Of a stretch of DNA of 64,000 bases, positions 55,800-64,000 are shown piece after piece. The stretch lies in NCBI RefSeq assembly GCF_038002165.1, contig NZ_JBBOBR010000001.1:1-64000 (forward strand), read 5' to 3'. A model generated the notes under the pieces. That model was not told where the DNA came from. It searched no databases and saw only the letters and a program-made list of their open reading frames with translations. The position numbers and the translations under genes are program-made. The stretch comes from Cytobacillus sp. FSL H8-0458. Lineage in GTDB: Bacteria; Bacillota; Bacilli; Bacillales; Cytobacillaceae. Every line of letters begins with the position of its first letter. The first letter of the stretch is position 1.

Positions 55800-57977
55800 C
55801 TAGCTATATTTAATAGTTGAATGCTTATTATTTATGGCAGGCCACACAATTTTGAGGTGATCACCAGGCTCTACTGATTCATGAAAAGATGTTTTTTCCC
55901 CATTTTTCAAAAGTACGAAGCCTCCGGAAGAGGAAGCAGGCATATCAACATTAACATGGCTGAAAATATCCTGGAAAATAAAGGGAGACCTTGGTTTTTT
56001 CAGGATTGTAATCGCATCTCCAGCAGAAATCACGTCATCTTCGGTGAGGATAGCTCCTTCTCTCTGAAATTCAAGTATGCCACGGGACAGTTCTATTTTC
56101 TTGCCGTTAAAAATGACCGGGATGCTCTCCTGAAGTTCCAGCTGCTTAATATCTGCTAATTCCTTTACGGTCAGAGTGCTTCTATTTTCAATTCGAAGAT
56201 TGTCACCATTATCTATTATGCTGTGGCAATTCACCTCAAGGCCGTTTTTATAAATCTTTCCGGAATGGCGCGGGAGAAAAGTCTCTTTTCCGTTAATGCT
56301 GATTCGATAAGGCTTCAGCTCGTTTAATAAATTATTTAGATTTAAAATTGTTAAGATTTCTTCAGCTGTTTCCGGAACCTTGCACTCTACTGTATCCCGA
56401 TCAGCAAGAATCTGCTCGAGCGATGCAGCTGTTTGATTACAAGTAATGGCAGGATGAATTGTGTACTGCTTTCCGTTAATAGTAATAGATTTTTCCGGAA
56501 CTTCATCAATTAAATCCTTTATGCAAACTTCAGCAGGCAATCCGTCATGCCCTTTTGAAACCGTTATGATATCCCCGGATTTGATTTCTTCATCCAAAGC
56601 ACTTGGGAGGCTGTTGCGTGTAATGACAGGAGCTTCTCCATGGCTTCCCGGGATCGTAATGTTTTGCCCATTTAAATTGATAATCATGGCAAGTCCGGGC
56701 TTTCCGTAAAGCTTATTCATTTTAATGCCTGCTGAGAGCAGACAATCCCCGACTGTCAGGTTTTTCACCTCAAATAGCCGCACAGGCTGATCGTTGACGT
56801 AAACAGTACAATATTGGACCGGCGCTTTTTTAGCGGCAATTGCGATTCCTATTGGGGTGACTAACTCAGGGCCGCGGTCTGTATTATCCGGTAAATTTAG
56901 GCCGCTGATAGCATCAATCCCCCTAATTGCAACTCTGTTTGCCGGAAGAGCCAATCTATTCGTTATCCTTTCAGGAAGTCCTGGTGTTAAGCTCCCGCCG
57001 CCTGCAAGCATGACGGCTTTTGGAGGCCTGTTGTTCAGCCGCAATATTTCCTCGCAGATGGAATTTGTCAAACGTTCAAGCGCTGGAGAGATTTTTTTAA
57101 TTGTCTCTTCCCTGCTGATTTCTGATTGGAAGCCGAGAATATCCGTGACAGTAATCGTATCGGATACATGCAAGTCTCTTTTTGCCTTTTCGGCTAGAGG
57201 GAAGTCCAGCAGAAGCTGGTCACTGATGGCTTCGGTGATCTCGTCCCCTGCTACAGGCACCATTCCAAATGCAGTAACTGTGCCCAAATCTGTTATGGCA
57301 ATATCGGATGTTCCGGCACCGATATCAACAAGTGCCACATTCAGCCTTCTCATTGAAGGAGGGATAAGGACATTAATAGCTGCGATTGGCTCCAATGTTA
57401 AAGCTTCCATTTCCAGGCCAGCTCTTTGAAGAGCTGAGATGAGTGACTCCACCACAACTTTGGGCAGGAAGGTAGCAATGATTTCGACAGATGCCTCATC
57501 CCCCTGCTGATCAATCAGGCTTCCGATTTCTTCACCATCAAGGCGGTAGTATAAAACCGAATATCCCACACAATAGTAATAATAGCTTTTTTCAGTTGCC
57601 TGCTTCTCTGCAGCGATTGCCTGCGCCTGCTGAACTGCACTTAATTCAAGGTGAAGTATATCCTGCTTTTTCATCATCGGTTTTCCTTTAATGGTGATCG
57701 ATGTTTTAGATCTTTCCGTTTTTAAAGCCCTGCCTGCCGCTGCTACACAAACTTTATTTAATGGGCCGTGTTTCACTTCAAGATCATCCCTGATTTCTGC
57801 TATAATTCTTGAAACAGCCGGAACATCATGGATCTGGCCGTCGAGCATGGCCCTCTCTGCATGCTCCCTAATAACAATGTCTTTCACATGGTATTGGCCG
57901 CCGTCTTCTTCCAGAATAATTCCGACAACCGTGCGAGTGCCGATATCCAGTGCAAAAAGCTTTTTTTGTTCGTCCAA
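55800..57977 (-). CDS. Large FtsA-like cell-division-type ATPase with C-terminal beta-rich repeats
   Basis: A 725-residue actin-fold protein. The N-terminal ~380 residues follow FtsA/PilM: LFALDIGTRTVVG (phosphate 1), VALVDIGAGTSDIAI (phosphate 2) and AVMLAGGGSLTPGLPERI (adenosine motif). The following ~340 residues contain at least four repeats of a short beta pattern around [I/V]-x-[I/V]-N-G-K/Q and GD-x-[I/L]-x-[I/V], reminiscent of beta-grasp modules. It starts with TTG after AAGAAGGTG. Known as an extra FtsA-domain protein in many Bacillaceae; role unknown. It is not the canonical ftsA, which adjoins ftsZ. Confidence 0.82.
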   Translation of the reverse strand: MDEQKKLFALDIGTRTVVGIILEEDGGQYHVKDIVIREHAERAMLDGQIHDVPAVSRIIAEIRDDLEVKHGPLNKVCVAAAGRALKTERSKTSITIKGKPMMKKQDILHLELSAVQQAQAIAAEKQATEKSYYYYCVGYSVLYYRLDGEEIGSLIDQQGDEASVEIIATFLPKVVVESLISALQRAGLEMEALTLEPIAAINVLIPPSMRRLNVALVDIGAGTSDIAITDLGTVTAFGMVPVAGDEITEAISDQLLLDFPLAEKAKRDLHVSDTITVTDILGFQSEISREETIKKISPALERLTNSICEEILRLNNRPPKAVMLAGGGSLTPGLPERITNRLALPANRVAIRGIDAISGLNLPDNTDRGPELVTPIGIAIAAKKAPVQYCTVYVNDQPVRLFEVKNLTVGDCLLSAGIKMNKLYGKPGLAMIINLNGQNITIPGSHGEAPVITRNSLPSALDEEIKSGDIITVSKGHDGLPAEVCIKDLIDEVPEKSITINGKQYTIHPAITCNQTAASLEQILADRDTVECKVPETAEEILTILNLNNLLNELKPYRISINGKETFLPRHSGKIYKNGLEVNCHSIIDNGDNLRIENRSTLTVKELADIKQLELQESIPVIFNGKKIELSRGILEFQREGAILTEDDVISAGDAITILKKPRSPFIFQDIFSHVNVDMPASSSGGFVLLKNGEKTSFHESVEPGDHLKIVWPAINNKHSTIKYS

Positions 57978-58073
57978 AGCAATACACCTTCTTTTTAATT
58001 GTCATAGCATGCTTAACTATGCCTTTAAACCGCTTTACTACTTAAAAGCGTTTAATTAATAAAGAAATTTTTC

Positions 58074-58102
58074 GTGACATGTCTGAATAATTCATATATA
58101 AT
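58074..58102 (+). promoter_or_regulatory. Probable sigma-A promoter of aroA
   Basis: GTGACA (58074-58079), 17 bp and TATAAT (58097-58102) lie about 150 bp before the start, leaving a long leader that holds a 22-codon open frame (58155-58223). Confidence 0.65.
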
Positions 58103-58251
58103 AACCCTAATTATAAAAAATGTATCACATATCCAGGGGCCGTAAAAGAGAAAGATGGAAATGTTTAACGGTGTACGCATTACACGCGTCCTGTGCATAA
58201 ATCCTGAAACCAACACGGCTTAAATTTAGATTCGAAAGGATGGGACAGGAA

Positions 58252-59328
58252 ATGAGCAATAATGAACTAGATAAACTTCGTGATCGAGTGGATGAACTGA
58301 ATCTTCAGCTTTTATCTTTGATCAATGAAAGAGCAGAACTTGTTCAAGAAATCGGAAGAGTAAAGGAAACACAAGGGGTTTATCGTTATGATCCTGTCCG
58401 TGAACGCAAAATGCTGGATTTGATAAAAGAGCATAATGACGGTCCATTTGAAAATTCAACAATTGAGCATATGTTCAAGGAAATTTTTAAAGCAGGCCTG
58501 GAACTTCAAAAAGATGATCATAGAAAAGCGCTTCTTGTCTCACGCAAAAAGAAGCCTGAAAACACAATTGTAGACTTAAAAGGTGAAAAAGTAGGAGATG
58601 GCAATCCTCATCTTGTTTTTGGCCCATGTGCAGTTGAATCTTATGAGCAGGTAGCAACTGTTGCTGAAGCTGTAAAAGCGAAAGGGCTTAAGCTTCTTCG
58701 CGGAGGAGCATATAAACCAAGAACATCGCCATATGATTTTCAGGGTCTTGGACTTGAAGGCCTGAAGATTTTAAAAAGAGTGGCAGATGAATACGATCTT
58801 GCAGTAATTTCTGAAATTGTAAGCCCTAATGATATTGAAACAGCTGTAAATTATATTGATGTCATTCAAATCGGTGCAAGAAACATGCAAAACTTCGAGC
58901 TATTAAAAGCAGCGGGTGCTGTAAATAAGCCAGTTCTTTTAAAGCGCGGCATTGCAGCTACAATTGAAGAATTCATTAATGCTGCGGAATACATCATGTC
59001 CCAGGGGAATGGTCAGATCATCTTGTGTGAGCGGGGAATCCGTACCTACGAACGGGCAACACGCAATACACTTGATATTTCGGCTGTGCCAATCCTTAAG
59101 CAGGAAACACATTTGCCTGTACTTGTTGACGTTACACATTCAACAGGCCGCAGAGATTTGCTTCTTCCGGCAGCAAAAGCAGCGCTGGCAATCGGCGCAG
59201 ATGGCGTAATGGCAGAGGTTCATCCTGACCCGGCTGTTGCCCTTTCAGATTCAGCACAGCAAATGGATTTAAATCAATTTGACCATTTTATGTCTGAACT
59301 GCAATCTTCAGCATTGCTGAGAGTGTGA
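58252..59328 (+). CDS. aroA: Bifunctional chorismate mutase / DAHP synthase
   Basis: A 358-residue fusion, the same length as B. subtilis AroA: chorismate mutase domain (about 1-90, [20 protein letters not shown]) and DAHP synthase domain (about 105-355, with [24 protein letters not shown] and HSTGRRDLL). It commits phosphoenolpyruvate and erythrose 4-phosphate to the shikimate pathway; the mutase domain senses products. ATG 58252 (MSNNELDK) fits the homologue; an ATG at 58240 in the same frame is possible. Confidence 0.96.
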   Translation: MSNNELDKLRDRVDELNLQLLSLINERAELVQEIGRVKETQGVYRYDPVRERKMLDLIKEHNDGPFENSTIEHMFKEIFKAGLELQKDDHRKALLVSRKKKPENTIVDLKGEKVGDGNPHLVFGPCAVESYEQVATVAEAVKAKGLKLLRGGAYKPRTSPYDFQGLGLEGLKILKRVADEYDLAVISEIVSPNDIETAVNYIDVIQIGARNMQNFELLKAAGAVNKPVLLKRGIAATIEEFINAAEYIMSQGNGQIILCERGIRTYERATRNTLDISAVPILKQETHLPVLVDVTHSTGRRDLLLPAAKAALAIGADGVMAEVHPDPAVALSDSAQQMDLNQFDHFMSELQSSALLRV

Positions 59329-59392
59329 CCATCGGAATAAAAGCGGTTCGCGCATGCTGATTCTGCATCAATGGAACTATTCAAAATATGGA

Positions 59393-59424
59393 GAGCCTTC
59401 TGCTAATAGCAGAAGGCTCTTTTT
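59393..59424 (+). terminator. aroA terminator
   Basis: GAGCCTTCTGCT (59393-59404) pairs with AGCAGAAGGCTC (59408-59419), followed by T run. Confidence 0.9.
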
Positions 59425-59474
59425 CACTTGTAAAATGAAATTTTAAGTTTTTTACAGAAATATATGCCTTGACA

Positions 59475-59503
59475 TTGCGGCAATTCCTGGACTGTCGTAT
59501 GAT
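59475..59503 (+). promoter_or_regulatory. Possible ccpA promoter
   Basis: TTGCGG (59475-59480), a 17-bp spacer and TATGAT (59498-59503) lie 124 bp before ccpA. TTGACA at 59470 overlaps but its spacing to this -10 is too long. Confidence 0.5.
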
Positions 59504-59627
59504 TAGATACATAATTGTACATGTGTAACCACTCACAAATTAGGATAAAAAATGAGTAGGTTATGTCGTGTTGCTGTAAAATATAAAGTAATAGAAGTGA
59601 CCGCTAATTAAAGAAGGAGTGTCAGTA

Positions 59628-60626
59628 ATGAATGTAACAATATATGATGTGGCAAGAGAAGCGAATGTATCAATGGCAACGGTTTCTCGTGTTGTAAATG
59701 GCAACCCGAATGTTAAACCGGCAACAAGAAAAAAAGTAATGGAAGTAATTGACCGGCTTGGATACCGCCCCAACGCGGTTGCGAGAGGATTGGCAAGCAA
59801 AAAAACCACTACAGTCGGTGTGATCATTCCCGATATTTCCAGCACCTTTTTTGCAGAACTGGCAAGGGGCATAGAAGATATTGCGACAATGTATAAATAC
59901 AATATCATTCTCAGCAACTCCGATCAGAATATCGAAAAAGAGCTGCACTTGCTTAATACTATGCTGGGGAAACAGGTGGATGGAATAGTCTTCATGGGCG
60001 GCAACATTACGTCCGAGCTTGTTGAAGAGTTTGAAAAGTCTCCGGTTCCAATCGTACTGGCCGGCTCTATTGAAGAAACAGGCAAAATTCCATCAGTCAA
60101 TATTAATTATGAACAGGCAGCATTTGATGTCACAAAGTCATTTATTGAGAAAGGCCATAAAGATGTTGCTCTTGTGGTAGGACCCCTCCGTGAGCCGATT
60201 AATCAGGAAAAGAAGCTTGCAGGCTATAAGCGTGCATTGGAAGAAGCTGAAGTATCCTACCGCGATGAATTGGTGGTTGAAGGAGATTATACGTACGATT
60301 CAGGTATAGAAGCCTTTGAAAAACTGCTTGAGGCTGACCCTCGCCCAACTGCTATTTTTGCAGGATCTGATGAGATGGCATTGGGAATCGTCCATGGGGC
60401 CGAGGATAAAGGCTATGATGTTCCGAAAGACTTTGAAGTCATCAGTTCAGACAACACCAGATTGACCTTAATGGTCCGTCCTCAGCTGACATCAGTCGTA
60501 CAGCCATTGTATGATATTGGTGCAGTTGCCATGAGATTGCTTACGAAACTTATGAATAAAGAATCAGTCGATGAGCAAATTGTTGTACTCCCTCATCGAA
60601 TTGAAGAACGAAACTCAACAAAATAA
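59628..60626 (+). CDS. ccpA: Catabolite control protein A
   Basis: A LacI-family regulator of 332 residues: N-terminal HTH ([20 protein letters not shown]), hinge with [10 protein letters not shown], and a periplasmic-binding-protein-like core. With phosphorylated HPr it binds cre sites to repress or activate carbon genes; one perfect cre lies upstream of the hydroxybutyrate operon in this window. The ATG at 59628 follows GAAGGAG. As in B. subtilis it sits between aroA and motPS. Confidence 0.95.
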   Translation: MNVTIYDVAREANVSMATVSRVVNGNPNVKPATRKKVMEVIDRLGYRPNAVARGLASKKTTTVGVIIPDISSTFFAELARGIEDIATMYKYNIILSNSDQNIEKELHLLNTMLGKQVDGIVFMGGNITSELVEEFEKSPVPIVLAGSIEETGKIPSVNINYEQAAFDVTKSFIEKGHKDVALVVGPLREPINQEKKLAGYKRALEEAEVSYRDELVVEGDYTYDSGIEAFEKLLEADPRPTAIFAGSDEMALGIVHGAEDKGYDVPKDFEVISSDNTRLTLMVRPQLTSVVQPLYDIGAVAMRLLTKLMNKESVDEQIVVLPHRIEERNSTK

Positions 60627-60646
60627 CAAACATGCCGATATAAAAG

Positions 60647-60766
60647 AAAAGCGGAAGCGCCTCGACCAGCCCCGACAAGCGCTGGAGGGCCAGAAGTTGA
60701 AGTCGTTCTTTGACTTCAGCATCTGGACCGAAGTGACTCGAGGGGCTAGGCGCTGCAGCTGGACAA
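60647..60766 (-). repeat. Family A repeat, copy A5, inverted
   Basis: Read on the minus strand it runs from TTGTCCAGCTGCAGCGCC to GAGGCGCTTCCGCTTTT. The core hairpin GAAGTC-AAAGAAC-GACTTC is at 60699-60717. Confidence 0.7.
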
Positions 60767-60779
60767 GGGAAGAAAGAAA

Positions 60780-60808
60780 AACGCCTTAATACAAAAGGCG
60801 TTTCTTTC
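60780..60808 (+). terminator. ccpA terminator
   Basis: AACGCCTT (60780-60787) pairs with AAGGCGTT (60795-60802), with flanking A and T runs. Confidence 0.8.
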
Positions 60809-60816
60809 TGTCAAAA

Positions 60817-61092
60817 TTTATCGCAGTCTAACGGGCAGTAAGATCCCCACTTCAAGACTCAGTGGAATCAAAGGAGATAAGTGGGGGTCAAACTGCCCGT
60901 AAAGGCCCGAAAAGAGGAACAAAGACTATAAAAACGCCACATCCTCCCAAAAGCTGCCGCTTTCGGTCGTGCGATGTATCGCTGCCGTTGCCTTCCTTGT
61001 CCTGTGGCAACGTCTTTGTGACCCACTTCCTGTGGGCCTCAACTAACAATCAGCGGGGAGAAAAGCCCCCCACGATTGAAGTTTCACTTTAT
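60817..61092 (+). repeat. Family B repeat, long copy B5 with an internal insertion
   Basis: It is flanked by TTTAT (60817-60821 and 61088-61092), with left and right hairpins and the two-hairpin module (60921-61036). The loop of the first module hairpin is interrupted by about 58 extra bases (60946-61003) bracketed by TCCT on both sides. The copy lies between ccpA and motP, which are contiguous in B. subtilis. Confidence 0.8.
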
Positions 61093-61134
61093 ACTAAAAC
61101 TTTTAGATAATGCAGCGGATCAGGGAGAGAGAGT

Positions 61135-61953
61135 ATGAGAAAGTTCGATATGTTAACACCTGCAGGGTTAATGGTGGGCCTGGCAATGCTCATTTTTGGG
61201 ATTATGTGGAATGGTGGTGCAGATGGGTTTTTATCATTTGTTGACCCTTCTTCAATCCTTATTGTTTTAGGCGGATTAATAGCCGGGCTGCTTGTTAGTT
61301 TTCCGTTAAAAGATATCAGGCATATGCCCACCGTTTTTAAACAGGTTTTTTCCAGTGAAGAACAAAGTGTTGGCGAGCTGATTGGAATTTTTGTCAAACT
61401 CTCTGAGCGTGCCCGGCGTGAAGGGCTGTTGTCGCTTGAGGCTGAAGTCGGGAAAGTCGAAGATTCTTTTATTCGTAAAGGCATTTATCTGGCTGTGGAT
61501 GGTATAGAGCCAGATGTCATTACTGACATTATGAATGCCGAAATAATGGCGATGGAAGAGAGGCACAGAAAAGGCAGAAGCATTCTTGAAAGAGCGGGTG
61601 AGTATGCTCCGGCCTGGGGAATGATAGGAACCCTGATTGGTCTGGTTCTGATGCTGAAAAATTTAAATGATCCCTCCACTCTTGGGCCAAATATGGCCAT
61701 TGCCTTATTGACTACATTATATGGTTCACTGCTGGCCAATCTTATTTTTCTGCCGATGGCAGCAAAGCTGACTTTAAAGACAGAGAAGGAAGTATTTATA
61801 AAGGAGATCATTATTGAGGGGGTTATCGGTGTTCAATCTGGTCAAAATCCAAAAATCTTGGAGGAGAAGCTGAGCGCCTTTTTATCCTCTGAGGAACGGA
61901 GAGAGCTTGAGGGGGCAGTAAACACGGGGGAGGCGCTGGATCATGAGGCGTAG
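61135..61953 (+). CDS. motP: Flagellar motor stator protein MotP
   Basis: A 272-residue MotA/PomA-type stator subunit with four membrane helices, the cytoplasmic charged loop between helices 2 and 3, and the [11 protein letters not shown] motif with a conserved Pro. With MotS it forms a sodium-type stator in Bacillus. It overlaps motS by 11 bp. The ccpA-motPS order is as in B. subtilis. Confidence 0.93.
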   Translation: MRKFDMLTPAGLMVGLAMLIFGIMWNGGADGFLSFVDPSSILIVLGGLIAGLLVSFPLKDIRHMPTVFKQVFSSEEQSVGELIGIFVKLSERARREGLLSLEAEVGKVEDSFIRKGIYLAVDGIEPDVITDIMNAEIMAMEERHRKGRSILERAGEYAPAWGMIGTLIGLVLMLKNLNDPSTLGPNMAIALLTTLYGSLLANLIFLPMAAKLTLKTEKEVFIKEIIIEGVIGVQSGQNPKILEEKLSAFLSSEERRELEGAVNTGEALDHEA

Positions 61954-62671
61954 GCGAAGATCTCCTGAGCCTCCTAAAGGTGCCCCAATCTGGATGGTGA
62001 CTTTCTCAGATCTCGTTACATTAATATTGGTTTTCTTTATCCTGCTATTTTCAATGTCACAGATTGATTTAATGAAATTTCAGGCGATATCTGACTCCTT
62101 CCGGGACAGGCAGGTGCTTGATTTCCAGCCGTCCATTATTCCAGCGGAGAATCAGGAAGAAGTGGAAGAAAATACGGAAAAAGAAGTCAGCGGCCAATCA
62201 GATTCTCTTGATGAGCTCCAGATGGAAATTCAGTCGTTTCTGGATGAGAATGGATTAGAAAAGGTTATAGTGGCAAACAGGACAGAGCGTGGTGTCGTTC
62301 TCGTCCTGCAGGAACAGGTTTTATTCGAATCCGCGGATGCGAGTCTGATAGACAGCTCATACCCTTTCCTGGATAAAGTAGGAACCCTGTTAGCAAACAT
62401 GCCCAACCTGGTGAAGGTGGAAGGACATACTGATGACCGGCCCATAACTACATACAGATATCCATCCAATTGGGAGTTATCTGCTGCCAGGGCCAGTACA
62501 GTAATCAGATATTTAACAGAAGGACATAAACTTGACAGCCACAGATTTATGGCTGTCGGCTATGGGGAAACCCGCCCCATTGTTCCCAATTCCGGACCGG
62601 AAAATTGGGAGAAAAACAGGCGTGTGGAAATCATTATTTCTGATCCGAAATTTAATGAAGAGAATAATTAA
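61943..62671 (+). CDS. motS: Flagellar motor stator protein MotS
   Basis: A 242-residue MotB-type subunit: short basic N-terminus (RRRRR), one membrane helix with the ion-binding Asp23 in [13 protein letters not shown], and a C-terminal OmpA-like peptidoglycan-binding domain ([26 protein letters not shown]). The residue four after the Asp is Leu, which fits reported sodium-type Bacillus stators (from memory). Start codon lies within the motP end. Confidence 0.93.
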   Translation: MRRRRRSPEPPKGAPIWMVTFSDLVTLILVFFILLFSMSQIDLMKFQAISDSFRDRQVLDFQPSIIPAENQEEVEENTEKEVSGQSDSLDELQMEIQSFLDENGLEKVIVANRTERGVVLVLQEQVLFESADASLIDSSYPFLDKVGTLLANMPNLVKVEGHTDDRPITTYRYPSNWELSAARASTVIRYLTEGHKLDSHRFMAVGYGETRPIVPNSGPENWEKNRRVEIIISDPKFNEENN

Positions 62672-62672
62672 T

Positions 62673-62703
62673 AAACAGGTCTGGCTAAAGCCAGACCTGT
62701 TTA
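62673..62703 (+). terminator. Bidirectional terminator between motS and acuC
   Basis: AAACAGGTCTGGC pairs with GCCAGACCTGTTT around TAAA, followed by T-rich sequence. Confidence 0.88.
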
Positions 62704-62751
62704 TTTACATGTGAAGAAACTGTAGCCTGATGTTTCCGGACAGTCACTTTC

Positions 62752-63924
62752 TTATATAGACTCTGTCATCGATTTGTTCCGGATGGGATAAAGAACCTTG
62801 TCCACTGTTCGGGCATTTTTTTCAGTTATTTCACTTTTACGGGGGATAGGCTTATATAAATCAGCCGGATCATCCCATTCAGGGGGAAGAGGCACGGGTG
62901 CGTGTTCTTTCCACTTGTTTATCCACTTCTCCGGGATATCGCCGTAGCAATTAGAGTTTTCAGTCATTTCAAGCCAAATCATGGCCCATGCACGGGGAAC
63001 AACTCTCCAAATATCATAACCGCCACCGCCGACTGCAATCCATTTCCCGCCACAATATTCATGGGCAATTTCATGAGCCAGTTTCGGAATTTCCCTATAG
63101 ATTTTTATAGTAGATGATAAATGGGTAAGAGGGTCAAGATAATGTGCATCAGCACCATTTTGCGTCAGAATTACATCAGGCTTGAAAAATTCCGCAACCT
63201 CCCGAAAAGCTGTACGGTATGCATGGAGCCAGGAATCGTCTTCAGTAAATGCATCCAAGGGAATATTGAAAGAGAATCCATATCCTTTCCCTTGTCCCCG
63301 TTCATTGACATTTCCGGTACCGGGAAAAAGGTATCGGCCTGTTTCATGAATTGATAAGGTGCATACATCTGGATCATCATAAAATGACCATTGTACACCG
63401 TCACCATGATGAGCATCTGTATCCACATACAGAATACGGGCTTTATACTTCTCCTGCATGTACTTTATGGCTACTGAGCTATCGTTATAAATGCAAAATC
63501 CAGAGGCTTTTCCCCGAAAACCGTGGTGAAGGCCTCCGCCAAGGTGCAGTGCGTGCTTAGCACGTCCGCCCATAACGGCATCAACGGCTGCCAGGGTGCC
63601 TCCTACTATAAGGGAGCTCGCTTCGTGCATATTGGGAAATATAGGTGTGTCCTCTGTTCCGAGACCATAGTTTTCGCATGTTTCCTCCGGAAGCTGTCCC
63701 CGGCCGGCAAGCTTGACAGCATTTACATAATTAGGATCATGAATCAGGTGAAGCTCTTCCTCCGCAGCCTGGCGCGGCGGGATAATATGACATTCATCGA
63801 TGGCATTTATATTTTTGAGTAAATCGAGTGTCAGCTTCAGCCTTATCTGATTAAAAGGATGATTTTTGCTGAATTTGTAGTTCAGCAGGTCTTCCGAATA
63901 AACAAATACTGAATCATGTATCAT
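62752..63924 (-). CDS. acuC: Acetoin utilisation deacetylase AcuC
   Basis: A 390-residue class I/II histone-deacetylase-fold enzyme with ALHLGGGLHHGFRG, YVDTDAHHGDGVQ and GGGGYDIWRVVPRAW, carrying the zinc ligands. B. subtilis AcuC deacetylates and activates acetyl-CoA synthetase. The ATG at 63924 is chosen: it overlaps the acuB stop as ATGA and follows GGGGA; the longer frame from 63951 would start inside acuB. Confidence 0.93.
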   Translation of the reverse strand: MIHDSVFVYSEDLLNYKFSKNHPFNQIRLKLTLDLLKNINAIDECHIIPPRQAAEEELHLIHDPNYVNAVKLAGRGQLPEETCENYGLGTEDTPIFPNMHEASSLIVGGTLAAVDAVMGGRAKHALHLGGGLHHGFRGKASGFCIYNDSSVAIKYMQEKYKARILYVDTDAHHGDGVQWSFYDDPDVCTLSIHETGRYLFPGTGNVNERGQGKGYGFSFNIPLDAFTEDDSWLHAYRTAFREVAEFFKPDVILTQNGADAHYLDPLTHLSSTIKIYREIPKLAHEIAHEYCGGKWIAVGGGGYDIWRVVPRAWAMIWLEMTENSNCYGDIPEKWINKWKEHAPVPLPPEWDDPADLYKPIPRKSEITEKNARTVDKVLYPIRNKSMTESI

Positions 63925-64000
63925 AGTGAAATCCCCGGCATGTTTGGCCATAAAACTTGATGGCCTGCTTTTTTCAAATCTTCAACTACAAGCGTAGGGT
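63921..64000 (-). CDS. acuB: AcuB, C-terminal fragment at window edge
   Basis: On the minus strand the frame entering at the window end reads PTLVVEDLKKAGHQVLWPNM and then PGISL before TGA (63921-63923). This matches the VLWPNxPG-type C-terminus of AcuB, a CBS/ACT-domain protein of the acuABC acetoin operon. The rest lies outside the window. The stop overlaps the acuC start by four bases. Confidence 0.8.
   Translation of the reverse strand, partial: PTLVVEDLKKAGHQVLWPNMPGISL

Noticed and set aside
56857-57429. 190-codon forward frame
   Set aside because: It mirrors codon structure of the opposing FtsA-like gene and has no ribosome site or recognisable product.
60862-61110. 82-codon frame between ccpA and motP
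   Set aside because: It is within family B copy B5 and is not shared in frame by the other copies.
63925-63951. Longer AcuC start
   Set aside because: It would begin inside acuB; the internal ATG overlaps the acuB stop as ATGA and has a ribosome site.

Overview
The window is core chromosome of a low-to-moderate GC, endospore-forming Bacillaceae, most like the Cytobacillus/Mesobacillus (old Bacillus firmus) group. This rests on gene content and order. Most genes have recognisable B. subtilis 'yt-' counterparts (metK-asnB, ytoA, ytpAB, ytqAB, leuS, ytfP, murJ/ytgP, ythPQ, pepV, ytlPQR-amyX, trmB, ytnP, ytpPQ, sftA, murC, ytxGHJ, aroA-ccpA-motPS, acuBC). Sporulation (cse60) and general-stress genes are also present. 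No phage, CRISPR array, rRNA, tRNA or complete insertion sequence was seen.

Layout. 1-7.9 kb: tail of a DCC-family gene, an S-box (SAM) riboswitch driving metK, asnB, a C39-like peptidase, ytoA and the ytpAB lipid/terpenoid pair. 7.9-12 kb: ytqBA, ytzC, yttB and a degenerate resolvase-like small gene. 12-16 kb: an accessory catabolic block with a sigma-54 activator, a textbook -24/-12 promoter, three palindromic activator sites, a cre box, a GntP-type permease and 3-hydroxybutyrate dehydrogenase. 16.7-19.6 kb: T-box and leuS. 20-25 kb: rhodanese, cse60, ytfP, murJ, rRNA pseudouridine synthase and ytzE. 25.5-31.4 kb: an M48 protease with ankyrin repeats, an EcsAB-like ABC pair, pepV and dat. 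31.4-46 kb: cysK paralogue, thpR, ytlQR, type I pullulanase, ytmP/ytzH/trmB, ytnP, ytzB, ytoP, DUF84, ytoQ, a lipoprotein, a PTS EIIC-like protein and ytpP. 46-55.8 kb: ytpQ, sftA, a nicotinate phosphoribosyltransferase behind a strikingly structured leader, murC, an M29 peptidase and sigma-B-type ytxGHJ. 55.8-64 kb: a large FtsA-like protein, aroA, ccpA, motPS and acuC/acuB.

The non-coding DNA is the least ordinary part. Two interspersed repeat families recur between genes. Family A (five copies) starts with a TGTCTAG-like end and finishes with a CGCTTCCGCTTTT-like end. Its core hairpin keeps an AAAGAAC-type loop while the stem changes with compensation. Family B (four full copies and one remnant) is flanked by TTTAT and built of a left and a right hairpin, much like bcr1 elements or ends-only IS200/IS605 derivatives. 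A two-hairpin module with compensatory base changes sits inside two family B copies and, inverted, inside one family A copy. Family A copies also separate the terminators of the metK and leuS riboswitches from their coding regions.

The best candidate for something undescribed is a three-way-junction RNA (about 84 nt) just upstream of the nicotinate phosphoribosyltransferase gene, with a possible alternative terminator-like hairpin. Everything here is read by eye: no homology search or RNA folding program was run.
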